Shown in pieces: positions 15,817 through 22,469 of a DNA stretch of 46,859 bases. The position numbers were made by a program, and so were the translations under genes. Under the pieces are notes generated by a model, which saw only the letters and a list, made by a program, of their open reading frames with translations, searched no databases and was not told where the DNA came from. Positions within the stretch are counted from its first letter, which is position 1. Every line of letters starts with the position of its first letter. Origin of the DNA: Betaproteobacteria bacterium RIFCSPLOWO2_02_FULL_68_150 (GTDB taxonomy: Bacteria > Pseudomonadota > Gammaproteobacteria > Burkholderiales > SG8-39); the NCBI GenBank assembly GCA_001771975.1, contig MERE01000029.1:1-46859 (forward strand). The letters run 5' to 3'.

Positions 15817-17187
15817 TTATTTGCCAATGCAGAAGCGGGCAAAAATCTCCCCCAGCAGGTCATCGGCGCTGAATTGTCCGCAGATTTCCGATAGCGCGGC
15901 CTGTGCGAGGCGCAGCTCCTCGGCAAAGAATTCCCATCGCCCCTGCTGTTCGGCCGCCGACTGCAGGTGCAACTGGGCGCGCGCCAGCGCACGCAGGTGC
16001 CGTTCGCGCGCGAGGTATACCCCCTCACCATGCGCTTGCCAGCCGACCGCCTCCAAAAGGGCGCGGCGCAAGTCCTCCATCCCGGCACCGGTCTTCGCGG
16101 ACACCCGCACTTCGGCTTCCACAACGGGAACCACGGCGTTACCAGCACCCGGCGCAAGGTCGATCTTGTTGAACACGCCAATGTGGCGGCCCTCGCCAGG
16201 CAATTGCGCGAGCACCGTGCGGTCTTCGGCCAGCAGCCCGACCGAGGCGTCGAACACCACCAGCACGACATCCGCCCGGCCCAGTTCCCTGCGCGCGTGT
16301 TCGATGCCGAGCCGCTCGATCTCGTCGTTCGACTCGCGCAGCCCCGCAGTATCGATGACATTGATCGGCACGCCCTGGATCTGGATCGCTTCGCGCAACG
16401 CGTCGCGCGTGGTCCCGGGTACCGCGGTCACGATCGCCCGTTCCTCGCCAGCGAGGCGATTCAGCAGGCTCGACTTGCCGACGTTCGGCCGCCCCGCGAG
16501 AACCACGTTGATGCCGGTGCGCAGCAGGCTTCCCTGCCGGCTCTTCGCCAGCACCTCGGCCAGCGCGGCGCGCACCCGCTTCAGGCGGGCCTCTGCATCG
16601 ACGCGGTGCAACGCGTCGACTTCCTCCTCCGGAAAATCGAGCATCGCCTCGGTCAACGCTCTCAATTCGGTCAGCGCCGCGACGAGCGCGTGGATCGCCT
16701 CGGAAAATTCGCCGGCAAGCGAACGCATTGCCGAGCGCGCCGCCTCGCGACTTGCCGCGTCGATCAGGTCGGCAACGCTTTCCGCCTGCGCCAGATCGAT
16801 CCGTCCGCGCAAGAAGGCGCGCTGCGTGAATTCGCCCGGCCCGGCAAGCCGCGCGCCGCCATCGAGGAACGCGCTCAACACCATCTGCAACACCACCGGG
16901 CCGCCATGACCCTGGAACTCGAGCACCGCTTCTCCGGTGTACGAGTGGGGCGCCGCAAAGTAGAGCGCGATGCCCTGATCGATGGCTGTCCCTCGCGCAT
17001 CGCGGGCGACACAAAGGGTGGCGCACCGGGGCGGCGGAAGACTTCCCAGCACGGCCTGCGCCAGCATCGGCACGCGCGCGCCGGAAATCCGCACCACGCC
17101 GATACCGCCCCGCCCCGGGGGCGTCGCTATCGCCGCAATCGTCTCGGCGTCGGGCGCTGCCCGGGGCTGCTCGTCAGCGCCTCGCAT
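15817..17187 (-). CDS. mnmE: tRNA modification GTPase MnmE
   Basis: MnmE (TrmE) is the GTPase that works with MnmG to make cmnm5U34 in tRNA, using a tetrahydrofolate derivative as one-carbon donor. It has 456 residues. The N-terminal folate-binding domain starts at DTIAAIATPPGRGGIGVVRI-like sequence (here with ETIAAIATPPGRGG); the G1 motif GRPNVGKS is at residues 232-239, the G2 loop follows GTTRD, and G3 is DTAGLRE. The C-terminus ends FARFCIGK, the conserved CxGK signature with its essential cysteine. Its start overlaps the yidC stop by 14 bases, so it belongs to the rpmH-rnpA-yidD-yidC-mnmE unit. Confidence 0.98.
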   Translation of the reverse strand: MRGADEQPRAAPDAETIAAIATPPGRGGIGVVRISGARVPMLAQAVLGSLPPPRCATLCVARDARGTAIDQGIALYFAAPHSYTGEAVLEFQGHGGPVVLQMVLSAFLDGGARLAGPGEFTQRAFLRGRIDLAQAESVADLIDAASREAARSAMRSLAGEFSEAIHALVAALTELRALTEAMLDFPEEEVDALHRVDAEARLKRVRAALAEVLAKSRQGSLLRTGINVVLAGRPNVGKSSLLNRLAGEERAIVTAVPGTTRDALREAIQIQGVPINVIDTAGLRESNDEIERLGIEHARRELGRADVVLVVFDASVGLLAEDRTVLAQLPGEGRHIGVFNKIDLAPGAGNAVVPVVEAEVRVSAKTGAGMEDLRRALLEAVGWQAHGEGVYLARERHLRALARAQLHLQSAAEQQGRWEFFAEELRLAQAALSEICGQFSADDLLGEIFARFCIGK

Positions 17188-18829
17188 GGGCAGGTTTGTC
17201 GCGATCGAACATGCGCTGGATCTGCCACTGCTGCAGGATGGAGAGGATGTTGTTCACCAGCCAGTAGAGCACCAGACCGGCCGGAAAGAAAAAGAAGAAC
17301 ACGCTAAAGACGTAGGGCATGAACTGCATCACCTTCGCCTGCACCGGGTCGGGCGGGGTGGGATTCATGCGGGTTTGCAGCACCATCGTCACGGTCATCA
17401 GCACCGGCAGGACGTAATAGGGATCGAGCGCCGACAGGTCCTTGATCCAGAGCGTGAACGGTGCGTGGCGCAGTTCGATCGCCGCCAGCAGCACCCAGTA
17501 CAGCGCGATGAACACCGGGATCTGCACCAGAATCGGGAAACACCCGCCAAGCGGATTGATCTTCTCCGTCTTGTACAGCTCCATCATCGCCTGATTCATC
17601 TTGGCGCGGTCATGCGCATACATCTCGCGCAGTTTCGTCAGCCGCGGCGTGATCAGCTTCATCTTCGCCATCGATTTGTAGCTCGCCGCCGAAAGCGGGA
17701 AGAACAGCAGCTTGATCAGCACCGTCAGCAGGATGATCGCGACGCCCCAGTTGCCGCTCAAGCCATGCAGGAATTCCAGCAGCCAGAACAGCGGCTGCGC
17801 GATCACCGTCAGCCAGCCGTAGTCGACCACCAGGGGCAGACTGGTGTTGGCCGCTTCCAGGCGGCGCTGCTCCTGCGGCCCCACGTAGAGCGGCACCGCG
17901 ATCTGGGTGGCGGCTCCGGGCGCGAGCGAACTGACCGCAAGCACCACGCGGCCAGCATAGGTGCCGTCCTGGCGGCGCTCGAGGACGAACTCGCGGCCCA
18001 GGTTGGCGGCCGGAATCCAGGCGGCGACAAAGTAATGCTGCACGAAAGCAATCCAACCGTCGTGCGCCTGCCTGGCGTAGTCCGCCTTGCCCTTTTCGAG
18101 ATCGGCAAACTGCACCTTGGCGTACTTGCGTTCGGACGTGAACTGCGCGAAACCGACGAAGCTCTGCGCACCGAAGGTACCGGCGATCGCATTGCTCTGG
18201 GTGGGCTCCTTGCCGTCGTGCGTGAGCTGGAAATAGGCGTGCGTTGCCACGGGCGCCGGACCGCCGTTGCGAACCTCAAGCGCAACTTCGACCAGATAGC
18301 TGTCGCGCTTGAAGGTGTAGGTCTTCTCTACGCGCAACCCGTCGCTGCCGTCGCCGATGAGGCGAACCTGCAACGCGCTCTGACCGCTCTGCAGCTGCCT
18401 TTCGCCGGGAATCGCGCGCCACGGCGTGCGGTGGTTCGGTCCGGCCTCCCCGGTCAGGCCGCTCTGCGCCTCGTAGCGCCGTTCGGGGTCCAGCAGCACG
18501 AAGTTCTTCGACCTGTCCTGCGAGTCCTTGTGTTTGAGCAACTCGACGCGACGCAGGCTGCCTCCCAGCGTATCGATCTCGGCAATCAGCAGATCCGTCT
18601 GCACCCGGATCCGCTCGCCGCCGGCAGCTGCCGGGGCGGGGCGCGCGGCAGCTTGGGTCGTCGCCGCAGACGGCGCAATCGGCGTCGCCGGCGACGGCAC
18701 CGAGGTCTGGCTCTTCGCTTCCTGCGCCAGCGGCGGCGCGGCGGGGCGTTGCGTCTTTTGCCACGCATCCCAAAGCAGCAACAGCGAGAAGCTGAAGACG
18801 AAGAAGAGGATCAGTCGCTGTGTATCCAT
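17174..18829 (-). CDS. yidC: Membrane protein insertase YidC
   Basis: YidC inserts and folds inner-membrane proteins, alone or with SecYEG; Fo c subunit is a classic client. It has 551 residues, the long Gram-negative form. The N-terminal signal-anchor helix is MDTQRLILFFVFSFSLLLLW, followed by a low-complexity Ala/Pro linker, a large periplasmic P1 domain, and the conserved C-terminal helices containing GCFPILVQIPVFIALYWVLL and the arginine-bearing region before it (SYKSMAKMKLITPRLTKLRE). The start at 18829 places the anchor at the N-terminus. It lies between yidD and mnmE, the normal order. Confidence 0.98.
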   Translation of the reverse strand: MDTQRLILFFVFSFSLLLLWDAWQKTQRPAAPPLAQEAKSQTSVPSPATPIAPSAATTQAAARPAPAAAGGERIRVQTDLLIAEIDTLGGSLRRVELLKHKDSQDRSKNFVLLDPERRYEAQSGLTGEAGPNHRTPWRAIPGERQLQSGQSALQVRLIGDGSDGLRVEKTYTFKRDSYLVEVALEVRNGGPAPVATHAYFQLTHDGKEPTQSNAIAGTFGAQSFVGFAQFTSERKYAKVQFADLEKGKADYARQAHDGWIAFVQHYFVAAWIPAANLGREFVLERRQDGTYAGRVVLAVSSLAPGAATQIAVPLYVGPQEQRRLEAANTSLPLVVDYGWLTVIAQPLFWLLEFLHGLSGNWGVAIILLTVLIKLLFFPLSAASYKSMAKMKLITPRLTKLREMYAHDRAKMNQAMMELYKTEKINPLGGCFPILVQIPVFIALYWVLLAAIELRHAPFTLWIKDLSALDPYYVLPVLMTVTMVLQTRMNPTPPDPVQAKVMQFMPYVFSVFFFFFPAGLVLYWLVNNILSILQQWQIQRMFDRDKPAHARR

Positions 18830-18856
18830 GACGGCGGTGCCTGGTTACCGGTCTGA

Positions 18857-19084
18857 TTACCGGTCTGAGCGAGGTTCGGGCACCGGATCGAAGCCGCCTG
18901 CATGCCACGGACCGCAGCGGCACACGCGTCGCGCGGCCATCCAACCACCGCGCAGCAACCCGTGCCGCGCCAGTGCTTCGTCTGCGTATTCGGAACAGCT
19001 TGGATGAAACCGGCATGATGGTCCAAGCAGCGGGCTGACCAGATACCGGTAGGCTCGAATCGCTGCGCGCAGGAACCGGGTCAC
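18857..19084 (-). CDS. yidD: Membrane protein insertion efficiency factor YidD
   Basis: YidD is a small membrane-associated protein encoded between rnpA and yidC that improves insertion of YidC substrates. It has 75 residues. The diagnostic segments are LVSPLLGPSCRFHPSCSEYA, with the conserved cysteines, and RRVCRCGPWHAGGFDPVP. I start it at GTG 19084, which overlaps the rnpA stop in a GTGA arrangement and gives VTRFLRAAIRAYRYLVSPLL; the frame stays open much further upstream but that part lies across rnpA. The tail after FDPVP is short, as is normal. Confidence 0.95.
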   Translation of the reverse strand: MTRFLRAAIRAYRYLVSPLLGPSCRFHPSCSEYADEALARHGLLRGGWMAARRVCRCGPWHAGGFDPVPEPRSDR

Positions 19085-19437
19085 CGGGCGAGCTTCGCGA
19101 AAAGGCGGCGCAGCCGAACGATCATGGCCGCACCCGGCTTGCAGCCATAGGCGGGACGCACCAGCACGTCGAGCGCGCCGAGTCCCTCCTGTTCGAGGCG
19201 AAACGCCTCCCGGATGCAGCGCTTGATCGAGTTTCGTTCGCTCGCCCGCGCGGCATGTTTGCGTGAAATGAGGATGCCGAGACGAGGCGGGCCGAGCATG
19301 CGACGTGCCTGGAAGAAGGTAAACCCCGCAAGGCTCTCCCGCCGGCCCTCGCGCAGCAGGCGCTCGAAATCGGCGCTTTGGACTAGACGCCGGCTTGCCC
19401 CAAGCCCGAAACGTGCCGGCTTCGCGCGCCCATGCAC
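19081..19437 (-). CDS. rnpA: Ribonuclease P protein component
   Basis: This is the protein subunit of RNase P, which with the catalytic RNA removes 5' leaders from pre-tRNA. It has 118 residues from GTG 19437. The family signature RNSIKRCIREAFR and the earlier LGILISRKHAARASE region are clear; FGLGASRRLVQSADFERLL is the usual N-terminal part. The frame has no stop back through rpmH to 19755, so the start is chosen by homology and by the 14-base spacing from the rpmH stop. Its stop overlaps yidD. No clear Shine-Dalgarno precedes the GTG. Confidence 0.92.
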   Translation of the reverse strand: MHGRAKPARFGLGASRRLVQSADFERLLREGRRESLAGFTFFQARRMLGPPRLGILISRKHAARASERNSIKRCIREAFRLEQEGLGALDVLVRPAYGCKPGAAMIVRLRRLFAKLAR

Positions 19438-19451
19438 GCGCTGCGCAACCG

Positions 19452-19586
19452 CTAGACCGCGAGACGCTTGCGGCCCTTGGCGCGCCGCGCACGCAATACG
19501 GCGCGACCGCCTCGCGTCCGGCTGCGCACGAGAAACCCGTGACGCCGCGCGCGCCGCGTCTTCGAAGGTTGGTAGGTTCGCTTCAT
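19452..19586 (-). CDS. rpmH: 50S ribosomal protein L34
   Basis: bL34 is a small basic protein of the large ribosomal subunit. The 44-residue product begins MKRTYQPSKTRRARRHGFLV and ends RRAKGRKRLAV, an almost canonical sequence. The ATG is at 19586 and the TAG stop at 19454-19452. It heads the rpmH-rnpA-yidD-yidC-mnmE unit, has a good promoter 29 bases upstream, and is divergent from dnaA. Confidence 0.97.
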   Translation of the reverse strand: MKRTYQPSKTRRARRHGFLVRSRTRGGRAVLRARRAKGRKRLAV

Positions 19587-19614
19587 GGGTTTGCTCGCTC
19601 GGAAAAAGGGCGGT

Positions 19615-19644
19615 ATTAGATCGCGCGGCGCTCGGCGTTGTCAA
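19615..19644 (-). promoter_or_regulatory. Predicted rpmH promoter
   Basis: On the minus strand a perfect -35 box TTGACA (19644-19639) and a -10 box TCTAAT (19620-19615) are separated by 18 bases. The start point would be near 19608, giving a leader of about 22 bases before the rpmH ATG. This is the strongest promoter-like signal in the rpmH-dnaA gap. Confidence 0.65.
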
Positions 19645-19668
19645 ATCACGAATATATTGCCACTCGAC

Positions 19669-19677
19669 TGTGGATAA
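19669..19677 (-). promoter_or_regulatory. DnaA box in the rpmH-dnaA gap
   Basis: TGTGGATAA on the plus strand is the exact complement of the consensus DnaA box TTATCCACA. It lies 17 bases before a TAAAAT -10-like box (19694-19699) at the place where the dnaA -35 element would be. This fits autoregulation of dnaA or a part of the origin. Confidence 0.8.
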
Positions 19678-19693
19678 CTCTCGCGCGACCGGG

Positions 19694-19699
19694 TAAAAT
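19694..19699 (+). promoter_or_regulatory. Possible -10 box of the dnaA promoter
   Basis: TAAAAT preceded by GGG lies 71 bases upstream of the dnaA ATG. A -35 match is poor because the DnaA box overlaps that position. The start point would be near 19706. Confidence 0.4.
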
Positions 19700-19769
19700 T
19701 TGCACTCCGCCAGCGCCGCTCGCCGCGGCCCGCGGTCACCCTCCTGAAAGCGCACAATCCGCCACCACG

Positions 19770-21107
19770 ATGCATAGCCTCTGGGACTGCTGTCTGCGCC
19801 GGCTGGCGCAGGAGCTGCCTGCGCAACAGTTCACCACGTGGATCCGCCCGCTGGCGCCCGAGGTGCATGCTTCGGAGCCGGGGGCGCTGGTGCTGGTGGC
19901 CCCCAACCGCTTCGTGCTCGAGTTGGTACGTGAGCGCTTTGCCTCCCTGATCAAGCGCATCGCGACCGAAGCGCGCGGCCAGGAAATCGAGCTTCGATTG
20001 GTGCTGGCGCGCGCGCCACAGGCGCCCGCCCGCCCGCCCGCCCCCGTCAGCACCGGGAGCGGCGCCGGGCCGGCCCCGAACCTGGAGCGCGCGCGCCTCA
20101 ATCCAGCCTTCACGTTCGACAGCTTCGTCACCGGCAAGGCGAATCAACTGGCGCGCGCGGCAGCAGTGCAGGTCGCGGAGAATCCGGGCATCTCCTACAA
20201 CCCTTTGTTCATCTACGGCGGCGTCGGACTGGGCAAGACGCACCTGGTGCAAGCCATCGGCAACGCCCTCGCCGCACAGCGACCGCAGGCGCGCATCCGC
20301 TACAGTCACGCCGAACAGTACGTCACCGACGTGGTGCGCGCCTATCAGCAGAAATCGTTCGACGAATTCAAGCGCTACTACCACTCGCTCGACCTGCTGC
20401 TGATCGACGATATCCAGTTCTTCTCCAACAAGGACCGCACGCAGGAGGAATTCTTCTACGCCTTCAATGCGCTCGTCGAAGCCCACAAGCAGATTGTGAT
20501 TACCTGCGATACCTATCCCAAGGAGATCGCCGGCATGCAGGAGCGGCTGATCTCGCGTTTCGGCTGGGGCCTTACCGTTGCCATCGAGGCGCCCGAGCTC
20601 GAGATGCGCGTCGCCATCGTTCTCAAGAAGGCCGAGGCGGAGGGTGTCGCCCTGCACGAGGACATCGCCTTCTTCGTCGCCAAGCACGTGCGCTCCAACG
20701 TGCGCGAACTCGAGGGTGCGCTGAAGAAGGTGTTCGCCTTTGCGCGCTTCACCGGGCGCGAGCTCTCGCTCGACCTGGCGCGCGAGGCGCTGCGCGACAT
20801 ACTCAACGTCGCCAACCGACAGATCACGGTCGAGGGCATCCAGAAAACGGTGGCGGACTACTTCAAGATCAAGCCGGCGGACATGCATTCCAAGCGCCGC
20901 ACGCGCAATATCGCGCGCCCGCGCCAGGTTGCGATGGCACTCGCCAAGGACCTCACGCAGATGAGCCTGCCGGAGATCGGCGAGGCATTTGGCAATCGGG
21001 ACCACACCACCGTGCTGCACGCCTGTCGCACCGTGGCGACGCTGCGCAAGAAGGACCTGACGCTCAATCGCGACTATCACGTGCTCGAGCAGACCCTCAA
21101 GGGATGA
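19770..21107 (+). CDS. dnaA: Chromosomal replication initiator DnaA
   Basis: DnaA is the AAA+ protein that binds DnaA boxes at oriC, melts the origin and loads the helicase. It has 445 residues from the ATG at 19770, giving MHSLWDCCLRRLAQELPAQQ, the usual N-terminal domain I. A Pro/Ala-rich linker follows. Domain III has Walker A GGVGLGKTHL from residue 150 and the Walker B region LLLIDDIQFFSNK. Domain IV has the DnaA signature FGNRDHTTVLHACRTV. The frame is open upstream to 19638, but this extension has no domain-I character. It is followed by dnaN across a 233-base origin-like gap. Confidence 0.98.
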   Translation: MHSLWDCCLRRLAQELPAQQFTTWIRPLAPEVHASEPGALVLVAPNRFVLELVRERFASLIKRIATEARGQEIELRLVLARAPQAPARPPAPVSTGSGAGPAPNLERARLNPAFTFDSFVTGKANQLARAAAVQVAENPGISYNPLFIYGGVGLGKTHLVQAIGNALAAQRPQARIRYSHAEQYVTDVVRAYQQKSFDEFKRYYHSLDLLLIDDIQFFSNKDRTQEEFFYAFNALVEAHKQIVITCDTYPKEIAGMQERLISRFGWGLTVAIEAPELEMRVAIVLKKAEAEGVALHEDIAFFVAKHVRSNVRELEGALKKVFAFARFTGRELSLDLAREALRDILNVANRQITVEGIQKTVADYFKIKPADMHSKRRTRNIARPRQVAMALAKDLTQMSLPEIGEAFGNRDHTTVLHACRTVATLRKKDLTLNRDYHVLEQTLKG

Positions 21108-21147
21108 GGCGCGTGTTGACAAGTCTGTGTGTTGCGCGGGGACTGTT

Positions 21148-21156
21148 TGTGGATAA
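21148..21156 (-). promoter_or_regulatory. DnaA box in the dnaA-dnaN gap
   Basis: TGTGGATAA on the plus strand is the exact complement of TTATCCACA. It lies 41 bases after the dnaA stop in the candidate origin. Confidence 0.8.
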
Positions 21157-21279
21157 GTGGGCGGCCGCGCCGGCGCGTGAAAACGGCGCACATTGCCCCA
21201 CACGAACACCCACAGGCTATGCACCGAGTGGTGACGCGCCAACTCCAGGGTGCTGCTCGCTTTTCCCGGTTATCCCGGA

Positions 21280-21308
21280 TTGAGTGCGATCTTATTAGCT
21301 GTTATTAG
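21280..21308 (+). promoter_or_regulatory. Predicted dnaN promoter
   Basis: TTGAGT (21280-21285) and TATTAG (21303-21308) are separated by 17 bases. Transcription would start near 21315, leaving about 26 bases before the dnaN ATG with an AGAAAGGGA ribosome-binding site in between. It overlaps the AT-rich part of the candidate origin. Confidence 0.55.
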
Positions 21309-21340
21309 TTGTTCATAGAAAGAATTAGAAAGGGACAACC

Positions 21341-22447
21341 ATGGTTCTTGTCAAGGCGCGACGCGACCAGTTGCTCGGGCCTCTCTCGGCCGTGTGCGGA
21401 ATCATTGAGCGCCGGCATACCCTGCCGATCCTGTCGAACGTGCTGATCGAACGCCGCGCCAATGCGCTTACCTTCCTCGCCACCGACATCGAGATGCAGA
21501 TCACGGCGCGCACCGAACTGGAGGGTAGCGGCGAGGCGCGCGCCGTGACGGTTGGCGCACGCAAGCTGGTCGATATCTTGCGGGCGCTTCCGGAGGATGC
21601 CGAGGTTACGCTGCAGCTGCAGGACAAGCGCATGCAGATTCGTGCCGGCAAGAGCCGTTTCGCGCTGCAGACACTGCCCGCGGACGATTTTCCGCGACTC
21701 GCTGCGTCTGCCGGCGGCTCGGCGCGCTTTGCCCTGCCGCAGAAGGCGTTGCGCAAGCTCCTGGGGCTGGTGCAATACGCGATGGCGCAGCAGGACATCC
21801 GCTATTACCTCAACGGACTGCTCGTCGTGGTGGAGGACCGCCAGTTGCGCCTGGTGGCGACGGACGGCCATCGCCTGGCGTACGCCGCGCTTGCGCTCGA
21901 TGAGGACGTGCCGCGGCAGGAAGTGATTGTGCCGCGCAAGACCGTGCTCGAGCTGGCGAAGCTGCTCGCCGACGCCGACGACGCGGTGACGGTCGATATT
22001 TCCGCTTCGCAGGCGGCATTTTCGTTTGGCGGCGTCGAATTGGTCTCGAAGCTGGTCGACGGCAAGTTTCCGGACTTCACCCGGGTCATTCCAACGGGCC
22101 ATCCGAACAAGCTCTCGCTGGAGCGCGAGACACTGCGCCAGGCGCTGCTGCGCGCCGCCATCCTGTCGAACGAGAAGTTTCGCGGCGTGCGCTGGGTGCT
22201 GGCGAGCGACAGTCTCAGGATCGTGTCGTCGAACGCCGAACAGGAGGAGGCCGAGGAGACTCTCGATGTGGCCTACCGCGGCGATGCGCTCGACATCGGT
22301 TTCAATGTCAATTATCTGCTGGATGTGCTCAACAACGTCGCGGCGGCGCAGGTGGAGTGCAGTTTCGGTGACGCCGCGTCGAGCGCATTGCTGTGCTTTC
22401 CCGCGGAAGCGGAATTCAAGTACGTCGTCATGCCGATGCGCATCTAG
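21341..22447 (+). CDS. dnaN: DNA polymerase III beta subunit (sliding clamp)
   Basis: The beta subunit is the ring clamp that keeps DNA polymerase III and other factors on DNA. It has 368 residues, as expected. Three repeats of the clamp fold are recognisable: RDQLLGPLSAVCGIIERRHT and LPILSNVLIE in the first, a middle domain with RYYLNGLLVVVEDRQLRLVA, and a C-terminal domain ending in AEFKYVVMPMRI, the usual PMR-type end. The ATG at 21341 has a strong AGAAAGGGA ribosome-binding site. gyrB starts 22 bases after the stop. Confidence 0.98.
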   Translation: MVLVKARRDQLLGPLSAVCGIIERRHTLPILSNVLIERRANALTFLATDIEMQITARTELEGSGEARAVTVGARKLVDILRALPEDAEVTLQLQDKRMQIRAGKSRFALQTLPADDFPRLAASAGGSARFALPQKALRKLLGLVQYAMAQQDIRYYLNGLLVVVEDRQLRLVATDGHRLAYAALALDEDVPRQEVIVPRKTVLELAKLLADADDAVTVDISASQAAFSFGGVELVSKLVDGKFPDFTRVIPTGHPNKLSLERETLRQALLRAAILSNEKFRGVRWVLASDSLRIVSSNAEQEEAEETLDVAYRGDALDIGFNVNYLLDVLNNVAAAQVECSFGDAASSALLCFPAEAEFKYVVMPMRI

Positions 22448-22469
22448 CCGGCACGGAGAACCGATCAAC

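Larger units (their letters stand above)
21108..21340. other. Candidate origin of replication (dnaA-dnaN intergenic region)
   Basis: The 233-base gap contains a perfect DnaA box on the minus strand (21148-21156), a weaker TTATCC-type sequence near 21269-21275, and an AT-rich stretch at 21288-21335 with two TTATTAG repeats (21292-21298 and 21302-21308). GATCTTATTAG at 21288-21298 resembles the E. coli 13-mer GATCTCTTATTAG with two bases missing. Gene directions switch across dnaA, and parS sites lie 10 kb away. The rpmH-dnaA gap, also with one perfect box, is an alternative or additional part. Part of the AT-rich stretch may simply be the dnaN promoter. Confidence 0.5.

Noticed and set aside
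21116..21144. Promoter with TTGACA at 21116-21121 after dnaA
   Set aside because: No acceptable -10 box occurs 16-18 bases downstream (the sequence there is GGGACT).
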